Below, piece after piece: positions 8,646-17,236 of a stretch of DNA of 64,000 bases (position 1 is its first letter; each line of letters opens with the position of its first letter). The translations under genes and the position numbers were made by a program. The stretch is from a virus. The stretch spans positions 1 to 64,000 of the IMG/VR virus record IMGVR_UViG_3300018405_000014. One strand, written 5' to 3'. The notes beneath the pieces are model-generated. The model was not told the origin of the DNA and made no database searches. It was given only the letters and a program-made list of their open reading frames with translations.

Positions 8646-10193
8646 TTATCGTACCAGTTTAAAGTTGCCGAACGGGTTTGCCCACAGTCCGATATCGTGC
8701 TCCGTCTCAATGACTGTCGCATAACGAATCACTGTTTCAGATTCACGCCATGTAAGGACTGTCACGCGTTGGACGTTGTCACCAAGCGCCGATAGGGCAT
8801 TGCGTCCGATGATGTCAGAGCCCATGATCAAACGTACCTTGGTGCGTTCAACCGGGACCTCTTCCATCGCCCTCAGCTCACGGGCAAAGGATGTATTGAA
8901 GTTGACGTTCACATCGAGGTGTTTCACCGTGTTGGTGATCTCCTTGCGAAGCTTTAACGACTTTACACCCTTCTTTTCCGCGGCTTCATATAGTAGGTCA
9001 GTCAGATCGGTCGCGATCAGGGACTTGTCACCATCGAGAAACTGATTGAGGATGGTGGTCATATTCTCCAGGTTCTCGACGTTGTAATACGCCAGACCGG
9101 TTGGAGTAACGTGGTGAATCACCGGCAATTTCTTCTGACTCACGAGTCCCATGTTGGCCTTATTCTTGCGAAAAACCGACATGCCAAAACGGGTAATATC
9201 CTCGGCGATGGTGGCGGTTAGGATGTTGCGCAGGACACCGACAAAAAGGTGTCCCACTTGGTGGGTATCCTGCTCGATGAAATGCGCGCGAACCTTTTCC
9301 AGAACCTCAATCTTCTCCTTGAGATAAAGGACGGCATTGGATGAATCAGACTGTGGCTTGGCCACGTCTTCGTCGTCGCCGTGTTGACCTGTCCAGTACA
9401 CATGACGGCCACAGGCACTGATACGACGATCAGTCTGGTCGGAACTAAAGTACCATTTAGGTTGGTCCAGGAGTCGGTTATGGTTCACCGTCGATTTCCA
9501 ATACCCTTCGGGTTTCTGTTCGAGCTTGTAGGTCAGGTTGTAGCCATTGACGCCGATGCAGTTACCTTTACCTGCCCATTGATCGGCCATCTCATTACCA
9601 GTATGGCCGTTGTGACCCTTGATCCACGCGAGCTGGATTTCATTGTTCAGGTCTTTGTGGCGATTTAGCAAGGAATCAACTTTAAGCCAATCTTCCTTGC
9701 AGGCGATGTCTTCACCGGCACGGGTGCGCCAGCCGTTTTGCTTCCAGCGGTCGATGTACTCGTTGACCCCTTTGACCACGTAAGCTGAATCTGAGTAAAT
9801 AAGGGTGTGGCTTAATCCCTTTTCCAGCGCATATTCCAATGCCTGTCTGGCAGCAATCAGCTCTGTGTGATTGTTGTCTTTAGCCTTAGGTACGCCACCG
9901 AACGTATCGACGTAGTTAAGGACGTTGACTGCCTTGTCCTCAGCTTTGGTCTCGCTGTAGCCATTTGCAGTAGGGGTGGATTTAGGATGTCCACTCCCTT
10001 TGGTCGGAAGGCTGTCTACGCTGTAGACGTAGCCGTGCACACCCCATCCGCCTGCCTTCTCAGTGCTGTAGAACCCACCGTCGGCGTACAAAACCCCCTT
10101 ACACACTGGAATGGATTCCGATTCTTTTACTCCCGACATGACTGCTGAACCTTCGAGATGATGATGATGATTATGTTGGTGTTGGCGATCCAT
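8646..10193 (-). CDS. RNase HI domain protein with long C-terminal extension
   Basis: A 515-residue protein. Residues 30-210 form an RNase HI domain: D38 in YADGG, E111 in HTELIAA, D135 in YSDSAY and D204 in GNEMAD, with the GHNGHTGN loop supplying the conserved His. All four catalytic acids are present, so the enzyme should cut RNA in RNA-DNA hybrids. An insert of about 45 residues lies between the first strands. Residues 215-515 form a second region I do not recognise. The N-terminus is unusually His-rich (residues 5-12). The start at 10193 is supported by GGAGCAGAT just before the ATG. Likely role: primer removal or R-loop clearance in phage replication. Confidence 0.85.
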   Translation of the reverse strand: MDRQHQHNHHHHLEGSAVMSGVKESESIPVCKGVLYADGGFYSTEKAGGWGVHGYVYSVDSLPTKGSGHPKSTPTANGYSETKAEDKAVNVLNYVDTFGGVPKAKDNNHTELIAARQALEYALEKGLSHTLIYSDSAYVVKGVNEYIDRWKQNGWRTRAGEDIACKEDWLKVDSLLNRHKDLNNEIQLAWIKGHNGHTGNEMADQWAGKGNCIGVNGYNLTYKLEQKPEGYWKSTVNHNRLLDQPKWYFSSDQTDRRISACGRHVYWTGQHGDDEDVAKPQSDSSNAVLYLKEKIEVLEKVRAHFIEQDTHQVGHLFVGVLRNILTATIAEDITRFGMSVFRKNKANMGLVSQKKLPVIHHVTPTGLAYYNVENLENMTTILNQFLDGDKSLIATDLTDLLYEAAEKKGVKSLKLRKEITNTVKHLDVNVNFNTSFARELRAMEEVPVERTKVRLIMGSDIIGRNALSALGDNVQRVTVLTWRESETVIRYATVIETEHDIGLWANPFGNFKLVR

Positions 10194-10238
10194 ATCTGCT
10201 CCATCTAATATCTAAGATCCTTTTTTGAAAACACCATC

Positions 10239-10595
10239 TTACCTGGAGTGGTTACTTTGACACTTGTCCTGATGACGGGCAATGTCCTGTTTCAAAAAGG
10301 CTTCCTCATTTTCAATGAAGGTCACCAGATCCTCCGTCAAGGTGAGAAGGACATCATTAAGCTGTTCGGTTGACAGCCTGGAGATGTCTATATCCGGAAC
10401 CACAGGCTTGTGGTGCCCTAGTCGTATGGTGCGTTCGAACTTGTGGCAATCGCTCTCATCATCGACAATTTGCTGCAGACCAAAGGCCTGATTATTGGTG
10501 ATGTTGTACTGGACTACTGAGCAGGAGCCGAGGCTGACCACTAACCAGAATAAACCTACGAAACGGCCACCTCGAGATGTATGAGTATTTGACAT
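10239..10595 (-). CDS. Putative o-spanin-like lipoprotein
   Basis: A 118-residue protein with a short basic N-terminus, a hydrophobic stretch (VGLFWLVVSLGSC) and a cysteine at residue 25 in a lipobox-like setting (LGSC; Gly at the -2 position is not the most typical). The mature part is small and polar. It lies directly downstream of a single-span membrane protein with a coiled coil (10604-11077), the usual order of an i-spanin/o-spanin pair that fuses inner and outer membranes at lysis. The assignment rests on topology and arrangement, not on sequence similarity. Confidence 0.5.
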   Translation of the reverse strand: MSNTHTSRGGRFVGLFWLVVSLGSCSVVQYNITNNQAFGLQQIVDDESDCHKFERTIRLGHHKPVVPDIDISRLSTEQLNDVLLTLTEDLVTFIENEEAFLKQDIARHQDKCQSNHSR

Positions 10596-10603
10596 GAATT
10601 AAC

Positions 10604-11077
10604 CTATTGACGGAGTCGTTTCCATCTCTCGACTAAGTCCGTAGAAGGACCGCGAGTCGTGACGGGTCTATCGGTAGTGGTAGGAGTTGGAGGGGGGTTA
10701 ATCGGCTTTCCTGGGGTGTGCTTAGGCTTAGGTGGTGGTTTCGGGTCAGCGGCGTGTGAGGCGGCCGCTACGGCCTCGAGATAGCGAGACTTATATAGCG
10801 TTACCTGCTCACGAAGTAGAGGTACCTCGGTGTCATAGGCGAGTCTCAAACGTGAATTTTCAAATTGGTATTGTGAAATCTGCGCTTCTTGGTCTTTGAC
10901 GATCATGTAGACGTGAACAAAGAACACGGACATGATTACAAAGCCCATCGACATCACGATAAGCGACAAGTTCTCATGGATGAACTGTCGAAACGTACGG
11001 TCGCGCAGCCACATCTCCCTGATGAACAAGAACAGGGCCTTTGCCAATTTGAATAGCGTGGCTATGGGCATGGACAT
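10604..11077 (-). CDS. Putative i-spanin-like membrane protein
   Basis: About 157 residues starting MSMPIATLFK. The longer frame reaching 11245 would run into the iscB gene, so I use this start. It has a cytoplasmic segment, one strong membrane helix (LSLIVMSMGFVIMSVFFVHVYMIV, about residues 37-60), a periplasmic helix with heptad character (QISQYQFENSRLRLAYDTE...), and a Pro/Thr-rich C-terminal tail. This matches a class II membrane protein of the i-spanin type. The lipoprotein gene follows 8 bp later. Other single-span membrane proteins remain possible. Confidence 0.5.
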   Translation of the reverse strand: MSMPIATLFKLAKALFLFIREMWLRDRTFRQFIHENLSLIVMSMGFVIMSVFFVHVYMIVKDQEAQISQYQFENSRLRLAYDTEVPLLREQVTLYKSRYLEAVAAASHAADPKPPPKPKHTPGKPINPPPTPTTTDRPVTTRGPSTDLVERWKRLRQ

Positions 11078-11135
11078 ATTCCAAGAGGTTCTTGTCGAAT
11101 AGTGACAAGGGTCGTATGATCCGTTAAGAAGTGAG

Positions 11136-12485
11136 TTATGTGGGTTGATGCGCGTAGCGGTAACCGTCATTGTGCTGTAACCGACTGACGTGACGTTGAC
11201 GGGTGGTGATTTTACCAACGTCAGTTGTAATGACAAATTGGCCACTACTTCTTACAGCTACACGTCCTACATACGCACCGATATATTTACCTCTGGGTAC
11301 TTTGGCTTCGACTATATCGCCGGTCCGGTATCCGCAGACCATAGAAGGACCTTTAGCTAAGGTTCTAGGGAAACCATACTGATCTACCCGACACATCTGT
11401 CTCGAACCATGTCCCAATGCTTTTGCAGTCAACGGTCTCATCCCCTTCGGAATGTATACAATGTCACAGGCACCACCCAGTACCGCTGCATCGATAAAGT
11501 GATCCTTTGGATACCCTTGACGATGACGGTTGTATTTCGTCATGTAGCTTGGACGTTCTACCGAGAGCAGTCCGATTTCACGGACTTCTTGGATCAACCG
11601 TTTAGCTGTGCTGTTGACGGCTGCTGCATCTCTGAGAGGTGGTTTCTTACCTTGGGCAACTCGGCGACAGCCTTTGCGTCTCGCTGCACTGAGCACATCC
11701 CCTTTGCCCTTGAGGGACCATTCCCACTGGACAGGAGTGCGATTGCCCTTGTCGCGGTTACAGGTATGGCAGGACAGGGTCAGGTTGGTGATCGAGTTCG
11801 ATCCACCTTGAGCCTTGGGAGTGACATGTTCAGTCTCCAGACGTTTATCCTTGGAGATACCCGAACAATACTGACAGATGTAGTTGTACCGATAGAGTAG
11901 GTACTCACGGATCTTGTAGCCTTGCAGTGTACCTTGCTGATACCCTTTGCCTTTGATCGACCCGTTGAGCATCTTCTGGGTGTCAAAGGACACATGTTCG
12001 ATCTCGATCTTGGAGACAGGACTCGCTAGACAGAGTCGTTTCACCCAGGTCAGAGTCGTCAGCACCCGGTGCATTAGACTGGGTGGGAGCCATCCGGCGG
12101 GTCGAGTTCGGTTGAGGAATCGGGGTTTACGGTAACGCGTCTTACGATTACGACGGTTACGTCGGCAGGTAGCACGACTGACCAGATTCTTCTTGATTGT
12201 GATACCGCGGTGCTCCAGATGGACACCCATGATACAACGTTCGCCGCGTTTACCTTTGACAGTGACTGCGATCCCGGTGGTCTTGCTGCCCGGATCGATC
12301 TTGATTGCCGTAGGTTGAGGGATGGAGCCCACCGGGTCTTTTAAGATAATGGTAAAAGGGAAGCGTCGAAATACCGCTGCTTTACCTTTACCTAGAAGTT
12401 CTCTAGCTCTAGCCGGATGACAGGGCATGAGCGCTCGGCGTCTCGTGTCAAGGACGAGAACATAGTTAGTAGGTGTTACCTTCAT
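11136..12485 (-). CDS. iscB: IscB RNA-guided nuclease (RuvC-HNH)
   Basis: A complete 449-residue IscB. The N-terminal PLMP domain is clear (ALMPCHPARARELLGKGKAA, residues 18-37). RuvC-I carries D64 (IKIDPGSKTTGIAV). An Arg-rich bridge helix spans about 105-126. RuvC-II is KIEIEHVSF (E161/E163). The HNH domain (about 200-250) has C204-x2-C207 and C239-x2-C242 with the catalytic ETEHVTPKAQGG segment. RuvC-III has H329 and D332 (HFIDAAVLGG). Nothing essential seems missing, so it should be an active guide-RNA-directed double-strand nuclease. The presumed omegaRNA lies just upstream. No TnpA transposase gene is present. In a phage it may act as a homing-type element or in competition with related phages; that is inference. 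Confidence 0.93.
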   Translation of the reverse strand: MKVTPTNYVLVLDTRRRALMPCHPARARELLGKGKAAVFRRFPFTIILKDPVGSIPQPTAIKIDPGSKTTGIAVTVKGKRGERCIMGVHLEHRGITIKKNLVSRATCRRNRRNRKTRYRKPRFLNRTRPAGWLPPSLMHRVLTTLTWVKRLCLASPVSKIEIEHVSFDTQKMLNGSIKGKGYQQGTLQGYKIREYLLYRYNYICQYCSGISKDKRLETEHVTPKAQGGSNSITNLTLSCHTCNRDKGNRTPVQWEWSLKGKGDVLSAARRKGCRRVAQGKKPPLRDAAAVNSTAKRLIQEVREIGLLSVERPSYMTKYNRHRQGYPKDHFIDAAVLGGACDIVYIPKGMRPLTAKALGHGSRQMCRVDQYGFPRTLAKGPSMVCGYRTGDIVEAKVPRGKYIGAYVGRVAVRSSGQFVITTDVGKITTRQRHVSRLQHNDGYRYAHQPT

Positions 12486-12715
12486 TAGGGTTTCCCCTTA
12501 GTCTATCCGATCTAAGTCGGTGTAACGTGAGCCTCGACGATGTTATCCCAAGGTTTTGTATCCTGACTGCACTAACCCTGCCTCACAGGCTTGTTTAACA
12601 GCTCGGCGTAGAGTCCGGGACTGGCTCGGCCATCCCGGAGTACCTATGTATTCTTGGGTAACGTAGGTTCTATTACAAACCTGGGTCTGGTCAACTAAAC
12701 CTCTATACCAGCAGA
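12486..12715 (-). ncRNA. Candidate omegaRNA of IscB
   Basis: This 230-nt stretch directly 5' of iscB on the same strand has no supportable ORF and is rich in short stems: TCCGGGA/TCCCGGA (12614-12620 with 12633-12639, 12-nt loop), GCCTG..AGGC (12580-12590) and CCGA/TCGG (12507-12520). Known IscB systems carry their omegaRNA upstream of the gene, with the guide at the RNA 5' end and the scaffold running up to the start codon. By that rule the guide would lie around 12710-12740. Exact ends are not determinable from sequence alone. Confidence 0.7.
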
Positions 12716-12742
12716 TTATCTTCGGTTAAAAGGATGGGGCGG

Positions 12743-12770
12743 TTGACATCATTTCTTGGAATCATATGAT
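12743..12770 (+). promoter_or_regulatory. Sigma70-type promoter
   Basis: TTGACA at 12743-12748 and TATGAT at 12765-12770 are separated by 16 bp. It points to the structural gene at 12822. The -10 lies in the palindrome ATCATATGAT (12761-12770), which also gives TATGAT on the minus strand, so the element may fire toward the omegaRNA/iscB unit as well, although no good minus-strand -35 is visible. Confidence 0.6.
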
Positions 12771-12821
12771 CGTTTGTCTTAATCGACCTTCATAAATTAC
12801 GCCCTTGGGCGGGAGATTAAC

Positions 12822-14177
12822 ATGTATAAGCTAAAGGCATTCAGTGTCATTTCGGCCTTGATCGACAACACGCGGGCTCAAGTGGCTCCGGTGGGTGAAC
12901 TCTCCCCCATGGCGTTGACCTATGCCCGTGAGAAGGAATACCTCAACACAGCAGCTGCTGCTGGTCACATGCTGGTGGTTTTCTCTAGCACCCAGGACGG
13001 CGTGAACCAGCAGGTCGACCCGGTACTCGCCGGTAAACTGCTACTGATCAACAAATGGGCATACGAGCAAGCGCTTGCTGGCACTTTCACACCTAGCACT
13101 GAATCCTTCCGCACGGCTTTCATTCGTCAGTTCGGTACCCAGTACAGTCTCTGGTCTATTGGGGCCATGGTTGAGGCCGGTCGGAACATCTGGCTGCCTG
13201 GTGTCATCGAGGTCCGTGACCAGGCAGATGATACCAAGCAATATAAGCTTTGGTACGCCACTGAGGTCTTTGAGCAGCAGTTCGACGAATACGAGATCAA
13301 GATCGTCCCACCTGTAGAAGACCTCGATGTGTTCTTCCTAGGTCGCGCGGCGGTACAGACTGCTCTGACAGACATGACTCACGACATTGTAGTCGAGAAG
13401 ATCATGGCAGCCAAGGAGGGTTATCCTGAGACCTACCTGCAAGGTGAGATGTTCGAATGGTTCGATCCTGTAGCACCGTTGGATGTCAGTCGTCGTATTA
13501 AGACCTACTGGTCAGTCATCATTCACGGCATCGCCGGTCGTAACATCGATGTGATCAAGGAAGCTATTCGCGACTACATCCTCAGTCATAGCGACCACAC
13601 CAAAGACGAATGGGCTAAACTCTTCCCGGAGATCTTCACCTCCACGGAGTTCGTCTTCGTTCCGCTCTGGGGCAACTACTCGATCACCAACCGTGAACTG
13701 GAATCGGGCCTTTACAGCTCGGTGACCAATGCACTGGCAGGTATCGCACAGCTTAAGCAACTGGTCAAAGGTGAGGGTTATACTCCCGAGTACCTTGAAA
13801 CCAATGCTGAAGTCTTTGGAGCGGCGTTCAAAGCTGTCACTGTGATGGTCGCCGGCGGTCCGCACAACCGCGACGGTATCCGGTCGTTTGTTCAGCGTTA
13901 CACCGATTACATCAACATTGACACCACGAACACAGACTTCGGGCGGATGTCGCCTGAAACCCGCCGGTTCGTGCTGGCGTTGATTGAACTACTTGCTGTC
14001 GCCGAGGAAATGACTCCGGATTCGGCTGTGCCTGTCAAGTTCACTCGACTGATTCGAGATGGTGTCTTGTACGTAGCGTACAACCTCGACCGGTTCCAAC
14101 TGATCGTGGCCAGTAAGTATTCGTATAATGACGCCACTGTAACAAATGGTAGCGACGATGGCGAACCTCAATTCTGA
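12822..14177 (+). CDS. Unknown, probable virion structural protein
   Basis: A 451-residue protein starting MYKLKAFSVISALI, with GGGAG upstream of the ATG and a sigma70-like promoter 50 bp before. It is a soluble alpha/beta-type protein of even composition without cysteine clusters or nucleotide-binding motifs. Size and composition match the many unknown virion proteins of jumbo phages. The host-type promoter would allow early expression, which argues instead for a takeover function; the sequence alone does not settle this. Confidence 0.6.
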   Translation: MYKLKAFSVISALIDNTRAQVAPVGELSPMALTYAREKEYLNTAAAAGHMLVVFSSTQDGVNQQVDPVLAGKLLLINKWAYEQALAGTFTPSTESFRTAFIRQFGTQYSLWSIGAMVEAGRNIWLPGVIEVRDQADDTKQYKLWYATEVFEQQFDEYEIKIVPPVEDLDVFFLGRAAVQTALTDMTHDIVVEKIMAAKEGYPETYLQGEMFEWFDPVAPLDVSRRIKTYWSVIIHGIAGRNIDVIKEAIRDYILSHSDHTKDEWAKLFPEIFTSTEFVFVPLWGNYSITNRELESGLYSSVTNALAGIAQLKQLVKGEGYTPEYLETNAEVFGAAFKAVTVMVAGGPHNRDGIRSFVQRYTDYINIDTTNTDFGRMSPETRRFVLALIELLAVAEEMTPDSAVPVKFTRLIRDGVLYVAYNLDRFQLIVASKYSYNDATVTNGSDDGEPQF

Positions 14178-14198
14178 CTAGAGTTTGTGAGAATTAAA

Positions 14199-14249
14199 AT
14201 GCATCCATTATTGATGGCGGCGGCAGAATGGGCTGGCGCCCTGTCTTAG
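14199..14249 (+). CDS. Mini-ORF with fibre-adapter-like N-terminus (possible remnant)
   Basis: A 16-codon frame, MHPLLMAAAEWAGALS. The first nine residues closely resemble the start of the protein at 43277 (MNPLLIAAAHQ) and related small tail modules at 18908, 42648 and 44007. A weak TGAG precedes the ATG. It may be the truncated remnant of such a module, or a leader peptide. It is followed by the terminator at 14280. Confidence 0.35.
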   Translation: MHPLLMAAAEWAGALS

Positions 14250-14279
14250 AACTGGTGGAATAAGGAAAGTCGACATAAG

Positions 14280-14308
14280 GGGAGGGGCAGCTGCCCCTCC
14301 CTGTTATG
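14280..14308. terminator. Palindromic terminator, identical to that at 1-29
   Basis: The same 22-bp palindrome plus TGTTATG as at positions 1-29, here preceded by ACATAA so that ACATAA and TTATGT extend the symmetry. It lies between the plus-strand 12822-14249 unit and the converging minus-strand gene 14322-14696. Confidence 0.75.
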
Positions 14309-14321
14309 TGGTTTCGCGGTG

Positions 14322-14696
14322 TTACCAGTCTGGTGTGAGCGGTAGGCCGTCAGTGCGAGGACACCCAAGACGATCGAGTACCTCATCTTTACTGACTGAT
14401 AGGTATTTGCCTTGGCCGTGTTGCAGCATCTCCAGCACCGTAGTCTCACCTACGTCTTCAACCAGTTCAGCGATCGACATGAGGTACGTCTTACCGTCGT
14501 CTTGGCTTTGTGCAGTAAACAACCCGTACTTCTTCCATGTGTCCAAGTCAGGCTCTAAAGAACGACTGCAGTTTAGCTTGTAACTGAGCTCGTACAGCAA
14601 CGGCAGGTCCCGTCCGGGCCACGACCACTTACCGGGACCGGTACCTGTGGTTGCAGCGCCGATATAGAAACGTGCCGTGGTGGCAATCAGGTTCAT
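14322..14696 (-). CDS. Small unknown protein downstream of SbcC-like gene
   Basis: A 124-residue protein starting MNLIATTARF with a strong GAGGAGGTACC ribosome binding site. It contains aromatic and Gly/Pro-rich segments early on and a helical, acidic C-terminal half. The upstream gene (SbcC-like) ends 9 bp away, so they are cotranscribed and both end at the 14280 hairpin. No family is recognised; it could be an accessory of the ATPase, but there is no direct evidence. Confidence 0.65.
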   Translation of the reverse strand: MNLIATTARFYIGAATTGTGPGKWSWPGRDLPLLYELSYKLNCSRSLEPDLDTWKKYGLFTAQSQDDGKTYLMSIAELVEDVGETTVLEMLQHGQGKYLSVSKDEVLDRLGCPRTDGLPLTPDW

Positions 14697-14705
14697 GGTA
14701 CCTCC

Positions 14706-17174
14706 TCAGGTGATGGTTACATGCTCGTTGTACTCACGCTTCAGTGAGACATGGCTGTCATCAATGACTGCGATCTGACTGGCAGGGTAACTGTTCTGGC
14801 TCTCGAACGAGTGACTGATGAAGAAGATCTGTGAGTACGTCTCATCACCCATCAAATCCTTCAATGCCAGAGTCAGGTTCAGACGATGGACTTCGTCAAA
14901 GGTCCGACCCAATTCATCGAGATAGAGCGGATACCCGTCCAGTTCCATGAACTTGTAAACCACCAACCGGAAAGCCTGATTGACAATGTCCTTCTGACTG
15001 TCCGAGCCAAAGCGGATATCGTCAACGGTATTGTCAGCATTGTGTACGTACATCGGGAACTTGTAATCCAGCTCCCCTTCAGCCAGGTCGCAGACATCCA
15101 GTGCAAGGTTGTAGCCCCACACCTTGGCGATTACGTCATTGATGCTCTCGATGAAGGTGTTGATGAAGACCAGGATCTGCTCAGCGATGATCCCGTCGCG
15201 AGGCGACAGCACCTTCTCCAGCATGATCAAGGCTTTCTCTTCCACGCGGGCGTCTTCGAGCGAACGGTTAAGGTCGGTGACAATCCCCATCTGCACTTCA
15301 GCTTCAGCCAGAGACTGCTCCAACATGCCGAGTTGCACCTGATGCTTCTTGACCTGAGCTTCGACTTCTTCGACTGCGATAAAGCGGGTCATCTGAGTCA
15401 TCAAGTCATCCAGGCGCAGCATGCTGTATTCAACAGCCTTACTGATCTCACGGGCCTCCGCCATTCGCTGAGAGAAACTCTCCACTTCCTTCAGGGTCTG
15501 TCTGGCATCGATCAAATGGCCTTTAAGATCCACCACACGCTCGCTGAGCGACTGGGCAACGTCACGCAAGCCACTGGACTGGTCCAGCTGTTTAAGCGCA
15601 CTGAGGCGCTCTACAAGTGGCACAATCTCATGATCCAACTCAATCATGGCCAGATGGGCTTTAACGTCACTCACAAAGTCAGTGCACAATGGGATCAATG
15701 CCCGCCCTCGTCCAAAGCCACCTGCATCATTGATCAGACTGAACAGTTCAGCCAAGTTGGGATTGCGATCACGCAGCCCGTACAGTTGATGGATGACATC
15801 ACCTGCTTGTTGTGCTTCTCCGAGCCACGCCTTGACCTCATCGATCTTGGCAGACATGTTCTGTCGGAACGAGTATCCTTTGGCCAGTAGCTGACTGATC
15901 TCCTCCTCTTCACTTCCTGAGACCCCTTCCTTGAACTGATGATTGCAGTTGGGGCAGGAAACCGTGGAGCAATTACGGATGTGATTGAGTCGGTACTCCA
16001 GTTCACTGATCCTGGACGATCCGGAGACCAGCTTCTGCTGGAGTTCATTAAGTTCCTGCTGCTTGCGAAAGATATTGGCCCGATCAATCAAACTATCATC
16101 GGTGACCGAGACGCCATGCAAGGTTTCAATGACTTCTTGAATGGCTGCAAAGCAATACCCATGGTTGGGTAGGTTGTCTGGGTTGGCTGTAGTCTTAAAC
16201 TGGACCTTGAGCAGTTCTTTACGTGTGGTCAATTCTGCGATACGGGCATGGAGTTCAGCAGGATCGATCGCTTCCAGCTCTCCAATGTCGTGCAATTGCT
16301 TGTCAATTTCCTGATGACGACTGGAAACTTCATGAAGCGCTGCGTCAAGCATCTGTACACGGCTACGCAAGGCCTCCTTAAGCTCTGTGACGGCCTCTTC
16401 GTCCGTATCCTTGACCGACAGTGGCACTTCACCTTTAAGGTACTTGGCGCGCTGTAGGAGAGCTTCCAGATCAGACAGCAGATTATGGTACTCTCGACCA
16501 TAGGCATCGAAGTTATCAGCCAGACCTTCACGCTTGGAATGCTGGTGCAGTCGGATCAGTTTGTCACAGATCTCCTGAGACTGGCGCCGCAAGGTGTTGA
16601 ATGTCTCATCGTCAATCTTCTTGGCGATCTCATTGACAAGGCGACCCGACAGGTGCTTGATAACTGCACCCGTGTCACGCACTGCACGTTTGATCTTACC
16701 GTGCAGTTTGATGACGTATTCAAAGTCAGCCGAGGACAACAGAGTGATCCACTCGCGTCGCTGGACAGCACTCATGTCAGTAAAGTTCAGCTGGCCAGTC
16801 AGGACCTGATGCAGCTCATTGGTCATGCCAAAGTGTTCACGCACCAGTTCACGTTGAACAGCGCCAGTATGGCCTTCATTGAGTTCCTCACCGTCACAGA
16901 TGAAACTGTGCAGAGGGGCTTTCCCGGAGAAGTCATTCTTCAGCTCGTACACTTTGCCGTTGTGCATCACGTGAACCAGCTTATAGCCGCCCTTCATGAA
17001 GTCACGAGCATCGGCAGGCAGAACGGTGAAGCCAACCTTAAGTAGACTGGACTTACCGGAACCGTTGGTACCTAGGATGATCTGGGTCTTTAAGGTCGGG
17101 TTGATTTCCAGGGTTTCAATTTCACGTAGATAGAAACGCTTGCAGCGATGCAAGATCAGCTTTGTGATAAACAT
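14706..17174 (-). CDS. SbcC/Rad50/gp46-like ATPase of a recombination nuclease
   Basis: An 822-residue SMC-family protein. Walker A is GTNGSGKSS at about residues 35-43. Two long coiled-coil arms flank a zinc hook CPNC near residues 405-408. The C-terminal lobe has a signature-like FGSDSQKDI and a Walker B region YLDELGRTFDEVH around residue 750. This is the layout of SbcC, Rad50 and T4 gp46, which pair with a nuclease (SbcD/Mre11/gp47) to process DNA ends during recombination-dependent replication. The nuclease partner is not in this window. I start at the ATG (17174) with GGGAG upstream; an earlier TTG is in frame. It diverges from the spike gene at 17237. Confidence 0.88.
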   Translation of the reverse strand: MFITKLILHRCKRFYLREIETLEINPTLKTQIILGTNGSGKSSLLKVGFTVLPADARDFMKGGYKLVHVMHNGKVYELKNDFSGKAPLHSFICDGEELNEGHTGAVQRELVREHFGMTNELHQVLTGQLNFTDMSAVQRREWITLLSSADFEYVIKLHGKIKRAVRDTGAVIKHLSGRLVNEIAKKIDDETFNTLRRQSQEICDKLIRLHQHSKREGLADNFDAYGREYHNLLSDLEALLQRAKYLKGEVPLSVKDTDEEAVTELKEALRSRVQMLDAALHEVSSRHQEIDKQLHDIGELEAIDPAELHARIAELTTRKELLKVQFKTTANPDNLPNHGYCFAAIQEVIETLHGVSVTDDSLIDRANIFRKQQELNELQQKLVSGSSRISELEYRLNHIRNCSTVSCPNCNHQFKEGVSGSEEEEISQLLAKGYSFRQNMSAKIDEVKAWLGEAQQAGDVIHQLYGLRDRNPNLAELFSLINDAGGFGRGRALIPLCTDFVSDVKAHLAMIELDHEIVPLVERLSALKQLDQSSGLRDVAQSLSERVVDLKGHLIDARQTLKEVESFSQRMAEAREISKAVEYSMLRLDDLMTQMTRFIAVEEVEAQVKKHQVQLGMLEQSLAEAEVQMGIVTDLNRSLEDARVEEKALIMLEKVLSPRDGIIAEQILVFINTFIESINDVIAKVWGYNLALDVCDLAEGELDYKFPMYVHNADNTVDDIRFGSDSQKDIVNQAFRLVVYKFMELDGYPLYLDELGRTFDEVHRLNLTLALKDLMGDETYSQIFFISHSFESQNSYPASQIAVIDDSHVSLKREYNEHVTIT

Positions 17175-17236
17175 ATTGGCATTGCTCCCCAATTCTGTAG
17201 AATAAGTCGTTTATGTTTTCGTTTAATGAGGTGGGT

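Noticed and set aside
11136-12800. An insertion sequence of the IS200/IS605 type around iscB
   Set aside because: No TnpA gene and no recognisable left or right end hairpins were found; it appears to be a stand-alone IscB.
14886-15890. A 334-codon plus-strand frame within the SbcC-like gene
   Set aside because: The SbcC-like gene has clear Walker motifs and zinc hook; the opposite frame is a shadow.
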